DNA from: UBA4923 sp964486135
GTDB taxonomy: Bacteria > Bacillota > Clostridia > Saccharofermentanales > DTU023
NCBI GenBank assembly: GCA_964486135.1
Contig: CAZAKT010000011.1
Location: forward strand, 1 to 45,392
Direction: 5' to 3'
DNA: 45,392 nt
The position numbers and the translations under genes were made by a program. The notes beneath the pieces were generated by a model. The model was not told the DNA's origin. It saw only the letters and a list, made by a program, of their open reading frames with translations, and did no database searches. Within the stretch, counting starts at the first letter, position 1. The number at the start of each line of letters is the position of its first letter. Of this stretch, positions 8,862 to 18,209 are shown in pieces.

Positions 8862-9305
8862 ATGAGCCGGCATACCGCGCGCGAAAGCGCCTTTAAATTC
8901 CTATACCAGACGGAGATCCGTCCCGACCGCAAGGAGGGGCAAAAGGAGGGCTTCCTCCAGCTGGAGCCCCCAGGGGATGAGGCGGATCTGTCCTATTTTG
9001 AAAGACTGGTCGAGGGGGTGACCGCCAACCGCCAGGCCATCGACCAGGTCATCAGCCGGTATCTGAGGGGCTGGACCATGGAGCGTCAGCTCCTTATCGA
9101 CCTTTCCATCCTGAGGCTGGCAGTCTTTGAACTCCTCTTCGACACGGAGGTCCCGGCGGAGATCGCCATCTCGGAAGCCGTTATTTTCGCCAATGAATAT
9201 GGGACGGACCAGTCCCGCTCCTTTATCAACGCGGTGCTGGGCAGCATCGAGAAAAAGGAGAAGAGGAGGGTGGAAGCGGACAAGGAGGAGGCGGTTGAGG
9301 CATGA
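8862..9305 (+). CDS. nusB: Transcription antitermination factor NusB
   Basis: 147 aa, all helical. The N-terminal RNA-binding stretch SRHTARESAFKFLYQTE and the C-terminal motif AEIAISEAVIFANEYGT...FINAVLG are typical. NusB with NusE/S10 binds boxA in rRNA leaders. ATG 8862 is preceded by GGGGGAGAG; an upstream in-frame ATG at 8814 would overlap the DUF2273 gene and lacks a binding site. The end is a Glu/Lys-rich tail. It overlaps xseA (ATGA). Confidence 0.95.
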   Translation: MSRHTARESAFKFLYQTEIRPDRKEGQKEGFLQLEPPGDEADLSYFERLVEGVTANRQAIDQVISRYLRGWTMERQLLIDLSILRLAVFELLFDTEVPAEIAISEAVIFANEYGTDQSRSFINAVLGSIEKKEKRRVEADKEEAVEA

Positions 9306-10591
9306 GGGAGGTCTTTTCCGTAACCGAGTTGAACCGGGCAGTCAACGCCCGTCTGTCAAATGATCCGGAACTGGGAAAGGTCCGCGTCCGGGGGGAAATT
9401 TCCGGTTTGAGGAAATATGCCTCAGGCCACAGCTACTTCACCTTGAAGGATGAGAATGCCTCGGTCTCCTGTGTTCTTTTCCGCCAGGCGGCTCCAAAGG
9501 CGCCGGTCCTGCGGGACGGCATGCAGTTGCTCCTCTTTGCCAGGACCAACCTTTACGATAAGACGGGCCGCTTCCAATTGATCGTGGACGGGGCCGAGGA
9601 AGAGGGGACCGGGAATCTCTACCGGCGTTTCATTGAGCTCAAGCAGACACTTGAAAGGGAGGGCCTCTTTGACGAGAAGGCCAAGAAGCCCATCCCCTTC
9701 ATTCCGGACAGGATTGTCGCGGTCACCTCGGCCGGGGGGGCTGTCATCCAGGACATGATCCAGGTCCTGCGTCGGCGTTTCCCCGGCATCCGCCTGATCC
9801 TCATCCCCGTACCCGTCCAGGGGGCGGGCGCAGAGCTGGAGATCGCGGCCGCCATCGAACTGGCCAATCTTCTGGGCTTGGGGGATGTCATGATTGTTGG
9901 AAGAGGGGGGGGATCGCTTGAAGACCTCCAGCCCTTCAACGAGGAGGTGACGGCCCGCGCCATTGCGGCCTCCAGCATCCCGGTGATTTCGGCGGTCGGG
10001 CATGAAACCGATTTCACCATCGCCGATTTTGCCGCCGACCTGAGGGCGCCGACCCCCTCCGCCGCCGCCGAACTGGCTGTGCCGGTCAAGGCGGACCTCC
10101 TCCTCCGTCTGGACCAGTTGGCCTCCTCCCTGGAGCAGTCCTTGACAGTGAGGATGGAAGGGGCCGGGAACCGGCTGGCCCAACTGATCAGCCGGCCGGT
10201 ACTGGCCCAGCCGGCCGCCTTTCTTGACCCCCACCGGGCGGCTTTGGAATTATTGGACCACAGGCTTTTTTCAGCCGGTGACAGGCTCCTCTCAAGGGAA
10301 AGCAACAGGATAAACAAGCTGGAGGGACAGGGCCATCAGGGCCTGCGGACCATCCGGGACAGGGAGGGGGCCCGGCTGGCCAAGGCGGTGGGGGCCCTTG
10401 ACGCCCTCTCGCCTCTTGCCGTCCTCACCCGCGGCTATGCCCTGGTGACCGACCATACCGGCCGGGCGGTCCCTGCCGCTGGCGGCCTCAGCCGGGGCGA
10501 CAGCCTGGCTATCCTCTTCCGGGACGGGGAGGTTGGCTGCGAGGTGACCCGGCCTTGTCTGACAAAGGAGAATGATCAAGATGAATATTGA
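9302..10591 (+). CDS. xseA: Exodeoxyribonuclease VII large subunit
   Basis: 429 aa. An N-terminal OB fold (about residues 1-100, beginning VFSVTELNRAVNARL) is followed by the catalytic domain with the GRGGGS motif and the HETDFTIADFAADLRAPTPSAAAEL segment, then a coiled coil and C-terminal strands. It degrades single-stranded DNA from both ends in complex with XseB. The start codon overlaps the nusB stop, and the 3' end overlaps xseB. Confidence 0.96.
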   Translation: MREVFSVTELNRAVNARLSNDPELGKVRVRGEISGLRKYASGHSYFTLKDENASVSCVLFRQAAPKAPVLRDGMQLLLFARTNLYDKTGRFQLIVDGAEEEGTGNLYRRFIELKQTLEREGLFDEKAKKPIPFIPDRIVAVTSAGGAVIQDMIQVLRRRFPGIRLILIPVPVQGAGAELEIAAAIELANLLGLGDVMIVGRGGGSLEDLQPFNEEVTARAIAASSIPVISAVGHETDFTIADFAADLRAPTPSAAAELAVPVKADLLLRLDQLASSLEQSLTVRMEGAGNRLAQLISRPVLAQPAAFLDPHRAALELLDHRLFSAGDRLLSRESNRINKLEGQGHQGLRTIRDREGARLAKAVGALDALSPLAVLTRGYALVTDHTGRAVPAAGGLSRGDSLAILFRDGEVGCEVTRPCLTKENDQDEY

Positions 10592-10823
10592 GGGAAAAGA
10601 GGCAGAACTTGTGACGGAAAATCTCAGCTATGAAGAAGCCATCAAAAGGCTGGAGGAGATTGTCACCCTGCTGGAAAGAGGGGAGATCCCCCTGGACCAG
10701 TCCCTGGGGCTTTTCAAGGAGGGTATGGCCCTGGCCTCCTTCTGTTCGGGGAAACTCCAGACAATGAAAGAGGAGATGGTCAAGCTGGTCGATGCCGAAG
10801 GAAGGGTGGAAGCGCTCGAATGA
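10581..10823 (+). CDS. xseB: Exodeoxyribonuclease VII small subunit
   Basis: 80 aa from ATG 10581. The helical hairpin LSYEEAIKRLEEIVTLLERGEIPLDQSL is diagnostic of XseB, which binds the XseA coiled coil in multiple copies. A nearby in-frame ATG at 10572 would leave only one base after the AAAGGAG site, whereas 10581 leaves ten, so 10581 is preferred. Either start lies inside the xseA 3' end. The stop overlaps the ispA start. Confidence 0.9.
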   Translation: MNIEGKEAELVTENLSYEEAIKRLEEIVTLLERGEIPLDQSLGLFKEGMALASFCSGKLQTMKEEMVKLVDAEGRVEALE

Positions 10824-11698
10824 TGGGGGAATTTGAAAAGGTCCTGGATAAGGCGCTGACCCCCTTCAGGGGGGAATCCAGCCGCGTCTGGCAGGCCGCC
10901 CGTTACAGCGCCCTGGGGGGCGGGAAGAGAATCAGGCCGGAGCTCCTGCTCAGAAGCTGTCTCCTTTTTTCCCCTGACCTGCCAGCCGCCGCCCTGCCTT
11001 TTGCGGCCGCCCTGGAGATGGTCCACAGCTATTCTCTGATCCACGATGATCTGCCGGCTATGGACGATGACGATCTCCGGCGGGGCAGGCCCTCCTGCCA
11101 CAAGGCATTCGGGGAGGCGACCGCCATCCTGGCCGGCGACCTGCTCCTGAACCGGGCCTATGAAAGTATGCTGGCCGCCTACGCGCAGGACCCCCTCCCC
11201 GGGAGCCTGAAGGCCATGCGGGTGCTGGCCCTGGCCGCCGGCGGGGAGGGCATGATCCTGGGCCAGGACAGGGATCTGGCCTTGGAGGCGGAGGACCCGG
11301 AAAGGGTTAGCCTTGAAGAGGTAGCCAGCATGGCCGAACTGAAGACGGCACGCTTGTTACGGGCGGCCCTCTTTATGGGAGCCAGCCTTTCAGGGGCCCC
11401 GGGCGACCTGATGGAGCTTTTTTCGGACCTGGGCCTGGCGGTCGGTCTTGCCTTCCAGATCCAGGATGATATCCTTGATTGTGTTGCCAGCAGTGCTACA
11501 CTTGGCAAGACGCCCAAAAAAGATGAGTCGGCCGGCAAGAAGACCTTCGTGACGGTGGCAGGTCTTGAGGGGGCGCGCGCCGCCCTGGACCGGCAGCTGA
11601 CCCAAATGGGGTCCCTGCTTGACCAGTTGAAGGGGAGGGCCAGCGGGGTCGGCCAGTTTACCGATTTTCTGCGAGGCCTGATCGAAAGGAGCCATTAG
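10820..11698 (+). CDS. ispA: Short-chain polyprenyl diphosphate synthase (farnesyl/geranyl type)
   Basis: 292 aa. The all-alpha prenyltransferase carries a first Asp-rich motif DDLPAMDDDD (D76-D82), the GGGKRIRP start and a second motif QIQDDILD (D216, D217, D220). It condenses isopentenyl diphosphate with allylic diphosphates, giving mainly C15 product in this family, for undecaprenyl and quinone-type lipids. The gene sits directly before dxs, which supplies the precursors. The start overlaps the xseB stop, with two adjacent ATG codons. Confidence 0.93.
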   Translation: MMGEFEKVLDKALTPFRGESSRVWQAARYSALGGGKRIRPELLLRSCLLFSPDLPAAALPFAAALEMVHSYSLIHDDLPAMDDDDLRRGRPSCHKAFGEATAILAGDLLLNRAYESMLAAYAQDPLPGSLKAMRVLALAAGGEGMILGQDRDLALEAEDPERVSLEEVASMAELKTARLLRAALFMGASLSGAPGDLMELFSDLGLAVGLAFQIQDDILDCVASSATLGKTPKKDESAGKKTFVTVAGLEGARAALDRQLTQMGSLLDQLKGRASGVGQFTDFLRGLIERSH

Positions 11699-11699
11699 C

Positions 11700-13607
11700 T
11701 TGTCCAAGCATCCTTTGCTTGAATCTCTCAGCGGGGCGGACAGTGTCCGCCTGTTTTCTGACGAGGAAAAAAGACAGCTGGCCGAGGAGCTCCGCGCCCT
11801 CATCATCGAGACGGTCTCCCGGACAGGGGGCCATCTGGCGCCCAATCTGGGTGTCATTGAACTGACCATCGCCCTGCTGGCGACCGGCGATTTCCCCCGT
11901 GACTCGATTGTCTTCGATGTCGGCCACCAATGCTATGCCTGGAAGATCCTGACGGGCCGGCTGGAGGACTTCGAAAAGCTCCGCCAGAAGGACGGTTTAT
12001 CGGGCTTTCCCAAGCGGGAGGAAAGCGCTTACGACGCCTTCAATACGGGCCACAGCAGCACCTCGATTTCCGCCGCCCTGGGCCTGGCCCGGGCCAAGCG
12101 GATCCAGGGCGACAGGAGCAGGACCCTGGCCCTGATCGGTGACGGATCGATTGGAGGGGGTATGGCCTTTGAGGCCCTGTCCGATGCTGGCCAAAGTGGG
12201 GAGAACCTCCTGGTCATCCTGAATGACAACCGCATGTGCATCGACCAGGCTGTCGGGGGCCTGGCCCGCCATCTGGAGTATCTGAGGACCAGCCAGCGCT
12301 ATATCAGGATGAAGACGGTCTGGGAGGGCCGGCTGGGCAGGATCCCCTGGGTCGGAAAATTTCTTATCGGTGTCCTGGGCCGGATGAAGCGGCGCTGGCG
12401 TTCCTTCAGACGTGAGACGGGTGCCATTTTCGAACAGCTGGGTTTCCGCTATTACGGTCCGGTTGACGGCCACAACCTGGCCGATCTGGAACGCCACCTG
12501 AGCGCCCTCCGCATGGTCCGGGGGCCAGTCCTCCTCCATGCGGTGACCACCAAGGGGAAGGGCTACTGCTTCGCTGAGGATGAACCAGAGATCTACCACG
12601 GGGTCTCACCCTTTGATACCAGCAACGGCCGATCCAATGGGAGCCCGGCCAAGGGGGAGAATTATTCCAGGGTCTTCGGGGACTGCCTGCTTGATCTGGC
12701 CGGCTCCGATCCAAGGGTGGTGGCCATCACGGCCGCCATGGCCCAGGGCACGGGCCTGATCCCCTTCCAGAAAGCCTACCCCGGGCGTTTCTACGATGTG
12801 GGGATCGCCGAGCAGCATGCCGTCACCCTGGCCGCGGGCATGGCCGCGGCCGGCCTGCGCCCCTTTGTCGCCATCTACAGCACCTTCCTCCAGCGGGCCC
12901 TGGACCAGCTCATCCATGATGTCTGCCTGCAGAAGCTCCCTGTGGTTTTCGCGGTTGACCGGGCCGGCCTTGTCTCCGGCGACGGGGATACCCACCAGGG
13001 GGTCTATGACCTGGCCCTGACCCTCTCCCTTCCCAATATAACGGTCCTGGCTCCAGCCTCGGCCGGTGACCTGCGGGCCATGTTGGCCTACGCGACCCGG
13101 CATGAGGGCCCCCTCCTCATCCGTTACCCCCAGGAAGCAGCCTCCCGGCTTGATTATTACGACTACCCCGACCCGCCCTCCCGGATCGGACTGGCTGACC
13201 TGACCCGGCTCCGTCAGCTGAGGACGGGCAAGACCATCACCGTCATCGCCCTGGGCACCAGCCTGGCCGAGGCGGACGCGGCGGCCGGTCTTCTGGCGGA
13301 CAGTCATCCGGAAATAGGGATTGATCTCTATTCTTGCGTGAGCGCCTTGCCGTTTGATTATGAAACTATGTTAGAATCTATACATGTGACAGGACGCTTG
13401 CTCATAATCGAGGATGGCGTTGAAACAGGCGGTTTTGGCTCAAGCTTGGCTGCGGAGGCCTCCCGCCGGCAAGCGGGCCTGCTGATAGATTATGCAGGTG
13501 TTCGCCGGCCAACTGCCGGACAGGCGACACGGGCTGAGCTTGTGAAAGAAGAGGCTCTCGACAGGCTGGGCCTGGAAGCCAGGATACTGCGCCTCGCGAC
13601 TTTGTAG
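11700..13607 (+). CDS. dxs: 1-deoxy-D-xylulose-5-phosphate synthase
   Basis: 635 aa, thiamine diphosphate enzyme that joins pyruvate and glyceraldehyde 3-phosphate, the first step of the MEP isoprenoid pathway. Visible features: VFDVGHQ (H76), NTGHSSTS (H118), the TPP/Mg motif IGDGSIGGG (G147 onward), catalytic Glu in GIAEQHAV (E371), a pyrimidine-binding domain and the transketolase C-terminal domain. The start is TTG at 11700, with AAAGGAG ending at 11691 giving eight bases of spacing; no ATG competes. The last 260 bases are clearly more AT-rich and hold a possible promoter for nadK. Confidence 0.95.
   Translation: MSKHPLLESLSGADSVRLFSDEEKRQLAEELRALIIETVSRTGGHLAPNLGVIELTIALLATGDFPRDSIVFDVGHQCYAWKILTGRLEDFEKLRQKDGLSGFPKREESAYDAFNTGHSSTSISAALGLARAKRIQGDRSRTLALIGDGSIGGGMAFEALSDAGQSGENLLVILNDNRMCIDQAVGGLARHLEYLRTSQRYIRMKTVWEGRLGRIPWVGKFLIGVLGRMKRRWRSFRRETGAIFEQLGFRYYGPVDGHNLADLERHLSALRMVRGPVLLHAVTTKGKGYCFAEDEPEIYHGVSPFDTSNGRSNGSPAKGENYSRVFGDCLLDLAGSDPRVVAITAAMAQGTGLIPFQKAYPGRFYDVGIAEQHAVTLAAGMAAAGLRPFVAIYSTFLQRALDQLIHDVCLQKLPVVFAVDRAGLVSGDGDTHQGVYDLALTLSLPNITVLAPASAGDLRAMLAYATRHEGPLLIRYPQEAASRLDYYDYPDPPSRIGLADLTRLRQLRTGKTITVIALGTSLAEADAAAGLLADSHPEIGIDLYSCVSALPFDYETMLESIHVTGRLLIIEDGVETGGFGSSLAAEASRRQAGLLIDYAGVRRPTAGQATRAELVKEEALDRLGLEARILRLATL
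13369..13377 (+). promoter_or_regulatory. Possible internal promoter (extended -10) in the 3' end of dxs
   Basis: TGTTAGAAT (TG at 369-370, TAGAAT at 372-377) lies in an AT-rich patch within an otherwise GC-rich gene. TTGCCG at 13348-13353 is 18 bases upstream and could serve as a loose -35. It could drive nadK-argR-recN separately. Weak evidence. Confidence 0.25.
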
Positions 13608-13649
13608 AGAAGGCTTGCCGGCGCGGCAGGATCAGGGAAGGTGGTCAGG

Positions 13650-14504
13650 GTGAGGATAGCTCTTTACCCCAACGAAGACAGGGATCCGGGCTTTGGCGTG
13701 ACGCGCCGGCTGATTTCCACCATCACAGCTTATGGGGCAACACCGGTCATCGAAGACGGTCTTGTTCCCGATCTAAAAGAGGAGGGCCTGGTCCGTGCCC
13801 CCTATACGGACTGCGATCTCATGATCTGCCTGGGCGGTGACGGCACCTTCCTGGCCGCGGCCCACCACGATAGTTCCAGGGGCCTCCCTAAAACAGGTAT
13901 CAATCTTGGAAGCGTCGGTTTCCTGCTCGAAATTGACCCGGACCGTATGGACCAAGCCTTGGAACGCCTGATCAAAGGTGATTTCGAGGTCGAGGACCGG
14001 TCGCTCCTCCAAGCCTCCTACTATGATACCGGCGGCCACGAGGGCTATGCGGACGAGGCGCTGAACGATGTTGTCATCGCCCGCGGCAGCCGGGCCAAAT
14101 CCATTATCGTCGCCCTTGAGGTGGATGGGATCCAGGTCCAGAACATCCCGGGCGACGGGGTTATTGTCTCTACACCCACGGGGTCGACGGCCTATTCCCT
14201 GTCCGCCGGAGGACCCATTGTCCATCCGGTTTCTGATGTCATCCTGGTTACACCCATCTGCCCGCACACCATGCAGAATCGCACTTATGTGATCTGCGCC
14301 CAATCCAGGATAAGCCTGCGACTGATCTCCAATCGTGAAGGAGCCTTCCTGACCGTGGACGGGCGCGGCGGGCTCGAGATGTTGGCAGGTTCGCGTGTTA
14401 CGGTGAAATCCGCCGGTAGAAAAGTAAAATACATAAGATTGTGGGGAGACAGCTTCTTCAAGACCCTTCCCGCCAAAATTCAGCAAAGGGGGCTCAGCCG
14501 ATGA
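13650..14504 (+). CDS. nadK: NAD kinase
   Basis: 284 aa. It has the ATP/NAD-kinase signature GGDGTFL (GGDG 62-65) and the second conserved block TPTGSTAYSLSAGGPIVHP. It makes NADP from NAD and ATP in the cytoplasm. The start GTG 13650 gives the family-typical MRIALYPN and has AAGGTGG with five bases of spacing; an in-frame GTG at 13641 lies inside that site. The tlyA gene that often separates dxs and nadK in Clostridia is absent. It overlaps argR by four bases (ATGA). Confidence 0.94.
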   Translation: MRIALYPNEDRDPGFGVTRRLISTITAYGATPVIEDGLVPDLKEEGLVRAPYTDCDLMICLGGDGTFLAAAHHDSSRGLPKTGINLGSVGFLLEIDPDRMDQALERLIKGDFEVEDRSLLQASYYDTGGHEGYADEALNDVVIARGSRAKSIIVALEVDGIQVQNIPGDGVIVSTPTGSTAYSLSAGGPIVHPVSDVILVTPICPHTMQNRTYVICAQSRISLRLISNREGAFLTVDGRGGLEMLAGSRVTVKSAGRKVKYIRLWGDSFFKTLPAKIQQRGLSR

Positions 14505-15001
14505 AAAAAGCGCCAAAAAAACAACGCCAGTCCCGAATCCTCCAGATCGTGGGAGAACGGAACATTGAGACTCAATCCGACTTGGTCGACGCGCTCCAGG
14601 CGATCGGGATGGACGTCACCCAGGCGACGGTATCACGTGATATCAAGGAGCTGGGGATTGTCAAGGTCATGACGGGTGAGGGGACGCAGAAATACGTCAC
14701 GCTCACCCACAGTGGGGAAGCGACGGCTGGCCGTATGAAACGTGTCTTCGCTGAAGCGGTCATCTCCATCACCAACGCGCATACCCTGGTCGTAATCAAG
14801 ACCCTCCCGGGTATGGCTCAGGGGGCGGCGTCCGCCCTGGATTCCATGTATCTCGATGAAATCCTGGGGACCCTGGCCGGTGATGACACGATTTTCATAG
14901 CGACCCACAGCATTGAGACGGCCGTGAGTCTCCGGCAGAAGCTGAATGCCTTGACGAAGATCAATCCCTTCGATAAAGAAGATACGGTAATCGACAGCTG
15001 A
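14501..15001 (+). CDS. argR: Arginine repressor ArgR
   Basis: 166 aa. An N-terminal winged helix (about residues 8-75) holds the recognition segment ATVSRDIKELGIVKV. The C-terminal hexamerisation and arginine-binding domain contains GMAQGAASALDSM and GTLAGDDTIFI. It senses arginine and regulates arginine genes. In Clostridia argR commonly sits between nadK and recN, as here, so position does not imply local regulation. ATG 14501 is preceded by AAGGGGG at eight bases. Confidence 0.95.
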   Translation: MKKAPKKQRQSRILQIVGERNIETQSDLVDALQAIGMDVTQATVSRDIKELGIVKVMTGEGTQKYVTLTHSGEATAGRMKRVFAEAVISITNAHTLVVIKTLPGMAQGAASALDSMYLDEILGTLAGDDTIFIATHSIETAVSLRQKLNALTKINPFDKEDTVIDS

Positions 15002-15002
15002 C

Positions 15003-16652
15003 ATGATACATCGCGTTGAGATTGATAATTTCGCGCTGGTGGAACATGCGGAACTGGATCTGGGGCCAGGGCTGACAGTCCTGTCCGGTGAGACGGGAGC
15101 GGGCAAGTCGATCCTTATCGATGCCTTGGATTTTGCCTCCGGGAGCAGGAGTGATCGCGCCTTCCTGAGAACAGGCGCAGAGGAGGCCTCTGTCTCCATC
15201 CTCCTGGACGATGCCGGTCCCGACGGGAGCGGTGAATTGGTCATTGGCCGGACCCTGAAGGAGGGCGGCAGGAGCTATGCCAGAATGAACGGCCGGCTGG
15301 TCGCCGCGGGCGAATTGCGGGACCGGATGGAAGCCCTCCTGGCCATCCACAGTCAAAACGATCAACAGAGTATTTTCCGCGAATCAGTCCATCGCAGCCT
15401 CCTGGACGCCTATGGTGACCAGCCGGTCGCCCATGCCCTCTCCGGCTGGGAGGCCAGCCGCCTCCGTCTGGTCGATACCGACAGGCGGCTGGGAGAGCTC
15501 TTCCTGGATCCGGAGACCCGTGACAGGCGGCGGGATATCCTGTCTTTTCAGACAAGGGAAATTGCGGAGGCGGCGCCGGAAGCGGGCGAGGAGGAAGCCC
15601 TGCTTAAAAAAATCAAGACCCTGACCGCTGTCCGTGAGATTTCAATCCATCTGGGCCGGGCCGGCGAGGAGCTGACGGGCGGGGAGGAGGGGACAGCCAC
15701 TGCCCGGCTGGGGCGGGCCGTAACGGAACTTGCCGCCGCCAGCCGCTACAGTACCCGAATCCAGGAACTGCTGGAAAGGGCCGAGGCACTCCGGACCGAC
15801 CTGTCTGAACTCGGCTACGATCTGGCCAAGGTGGTCGAGCGCCTGGATGACAGGCCCGAGGAACTTGAGGCGGCCAACCTGCGCCTCCAGTTGCTCAGGC
15901 GCCTGCAGGAGAAATACGGCAGGGAACTGGAAGATGTCATCCGCTATGGTGAGAAGGCCAAGCTGGAATTGGACCGTCTGGACAAGACGGAGGAGGAGCT
16001 TGGCCGGCTGACGGCTGAAAAGAAGGGCCTGCTGGCTGAACTGGAGGAAAGATCCTCCCGGCTCTTTGACCTGAGACGGGAGGCGGCTGACCGGCTGGAA
16101 GGGGCCATCAACCAGGAATTATCCGATCTGGATATGAAAAATGCCGCTTTCAAGATTGAGATTGAACAGCTGGTCATCACTTCAAACGGTGTACCCCACG
16201 ACCCCCAGCATATCCGTTTCATGATCGCCCCCAACCCGGGCGAACCCTCCATGCCCCTGGTCTCCATTGTCTCAGGCGGAGAGGCCTCCCGGGTCCTCCT
16301 GGCGGTCAAGACAGTCCTGGCCGGCCTTGACAGGACCAGGACCCTCATCTTTGATGAAATAGACACGGGGATAAGCGGCAGTACGACGACCCGGATCGCG
16401 GAGAAGCTCAAATCAATTTCAAGCTATGCCCAGGTTATCTGTGTAACCCATAACGCTCAAATCGCGGCTTCGGCTGATTGCCAGCTGCTTATCGGGAAAA
16501 AGGTCGAAAGCGGGCGGACCCGGACGACGGTCAGCAGGATCGAGGGCGAGGAACGGATTGCCGAGATCGCCCGCCTGCTCTCCGGCCGGCCGGATGACAC
16601 GAAATCCCGGACCCTGGCGCGGGATTTGCTCTTGAGGGGGAAGGAACTTTAG
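15003..16652 (+). CDS. recN: DNA repair protein RecN
   Basis: 549 aa SMC-like ATPase. The Walker A is GETGAGKS near residue 31 and the N-terminal strand is HRVEIDNFALVEHAELDLG. Two coiled-coil arms (about 150-360) flank a short hinge. The ABC signature is VSGGEASRVLLA, and the Walker B FDEIDTGISG follows. It holds broken DNA ends together in double-strand break repair. The gene starts one base after argR and abuts hutH. Confidence 0.95.
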   Translation: MIHRVEIDNFALVEHAELDLGPGLTVLSGETGAGKSILIDALDFASGSRSDRAFLRTGAEEASVSILLDDAGPDGSGELVIGRTLKEGGRSYARMNGRLVAAGELRDRMEALLAIHSQNDQQSIFRESVHRSLLDAYGDQPVAHALSGWEASRLRLVDTDRRLGELFLDPETRDRRRDILSFQTREIAEAAPEAGEEEALLKKIKTLTAVREISIHLGRAGEELTGGEEGTATARLGRAVTELAAASRYSTRIQELLERAEALRTDLSELGYDLAKVVERLDDRPEELEAANLRLQLLRRLQEKYGRELEDVIRYGEKAKLELDRLDKTEEELGRLTAEKKGLLAELEERSSRLFDLRREAADRLEGAINQELSDLDMKNAAFKIEIEQLVITSNGVPHDPQHIRFMIAPNPGEPSMPLVSIVSGGEASRVLLAVKTVLAGLDRTRTLIFDEIDTGISGSTTTRIAEKLKSISSYAQVICVTHNAQIAASADCQLLIGKKVESGRTRTTVSRIEGEERIAEIARLLSGRPDDTKSRTLARDLLLRGKEL

Positions 16653-18188
16653 ATGGAAAATACCGGACCGGTCTATAGACTCTCCTTGTCAGGTGAGGAC
16701 CTGACCCCTGAACAGGTTGGCCGGGTGGCCTTTGGGCCGGCGGAATTGACCCTGGCGCCGGAGGCCCTGGAACGGATGCGGGCCTCGCATGCTTTTGTCG
16801 GCTCAATCGTCTCTTCAGGCAAGCCCAGCTATGGGATATCGACCGGATTCGGTGATCTGAGCCGGGTCTTCATCTCCGAGGATATGAATGCCAGCCTGCA
16901 GTTGAACCTGATCAGAAGTCATGCCGCAGGGGTTGGGAAGCCCTTTCCCAAGGAGGTGGTCCGCGCCCTCATGCTCCTCCGGCTCAATGCCCTCTGTGTC
17001 GGTTATTCAGGGATTGACCCCAAGGTCGCCGACCTGCTCGGCCAGCTGGTCAACCAGGAGATAACCCCCCTTATCCCGGAGCAGGGGTCGCTTGGGGCTT
17101 CCGGGGACCTGGCCAATCTGGCCCATATGTCACTTGTCCTGGTCGGCGAGGGCCGGGCAGAGCTTGACGGGGAGCTTGTCAGCGGCGGCGAGGCGCTGGC
17201 CAGGCGCGGTCTCAGGCCTGTCCGCCTGGGGGGGAAGGACGGGCTGGCCCTGATCAACGGGACATCGGCCATGTTGGGCCTGGGCGTCCTGGCCCTCCTG
17301 GAGGCCGAGTACTGCGCCGGAGCGGCCAATGCCGCGGCCGCCCTCTCCTTCGAAGCCCTTCGGGGCTTTCGTCCCGCCCTCGATCCCAGGATTCATGAGC
17401 TGAGAAGGCAGCCTGGCCAGATGGCTGTTGCCGCCATCCTCTCCGATCTGCTTGAAGGATCTGACTATGTGGACAGCAGGACGGAGGATGTACAGGATGC
17501 CTACACCCTGCGCTGCATCCCCCAGGTTCACGGGGCAAGCCGGGATGCCCTGGCCTACGTGCGGGCGGTTATGGAGAGGGAGATCAATGCCGTCACGGAC
17601 AATCCCATCGTTTTCGCCGAAAGCGGGCAGGTGATTTCCGGCGGCAACTTCCATGGTCAGCCCCTGGCCCTGGCCCTTGACTTTATGGGCATCGCCCTGG
17701 CCGAACTAGCCAATATCAGTGAGAGGCGGACGGAACGCATGGTCAATCCACAGCTATCCAATGGCCTTCCCGCCTTCCTCTGCCAGAACCAGGGGGTCCA
17801 GTCCGGCTTTATGATCCCCCAATATGTGGCGGCTTCACTGGTATCGGAGAACAAGATCCTGGCCCATCCGGCCAGCGTGGATTCCATCCCCTCCTCCGCC
17901 AACAAGGAGGATCATGTCAGCATGGGCGCTATCGCGGCCAGGAAGGCGCGAAAGATCGTATCCAATACGGCCCGGGTCCTGGCCATCGAGCTGCTCTGCG
18001 CCGCCCAGGCCCTTGACCTGCTCGATAAGAGGGATTTGGGGCTGGGGACCGGGAAAATCTATCAGTTGATCCGCGGCCTGGTACCTGTCCTGACAGATGA
18101 CAGGTCCTTGTCGGCCGATATTGAGACGGTGGCCTGCCTCATCCTGGCAGGCGCTTTCGGCAGTGAATTCATGCCGGAGGGGCAGTAA
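16653..18188 (+). CDS. hutH: Histidine ammonia-lyase
   Basis: 511 aa, usual length. It converts L-histidine to urocanate and ammonia through the MIO cofactor made from Ala-Ser-Gly in GSLGASGDLANLAH (A149-G151). The catalytic loop is SYGISTGFG (Y60), and SHAAG (H90) is the histidine-selecting position typical of HAL rather than phenylalanine lyase. The C-terminal SANKEDHVSMG block is conserved. The ATG follows the recN TAG with no gap, and AAGGAAC lies just upstream. The other hut genes (urocanase, imidazolonepropionase) are not nearby. Confidence 0.92.
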   Translation: MENTGPVYRLSLSGEDLTPEQVGRVAFGPAELTLAPEALERMRASHAFVGSIVSSGKPSYGISTGFGDLSRVFISEDMNASLQLNLIRSHAAGVGKPFPKEVVRALMLLRLNALCVGYSGIDPKVADLLGQLVNQEITPLIPEQGSLGASGDLANLAHMSLVLVGEGRAELDGELVSGGEALARRGLRPVRLGGKDGLALINGTSAMLGLGVLALLEAEYCAGAANAAAALSFEALRGFRPALDPRIHELRRQPGQMAVAAILSDLLEGSDYVDSRTEDVQDAYTLRCIPQVHGASRDALAYVRAVMEREINAVTDNPIVFAESGQVISGGNFHGQPLALALDFMGIALAELANISERRTERMVNPQLSNGLPAFLCQNQGVQSGFMIPQYVAASLVSENKILAHPASVDSIPSSANKEDHVSMGAIAARKARKIVSNTARVLAIELLCAAQALDLLDKRDLGLGTGKIYQLIRGLVPVLTDDRSLSADIETVACLILAGAFGSEFMPEGQ

Positions 18189-18209
18189 TGCCCGGAGGAG
18201 GTCGAAGGA

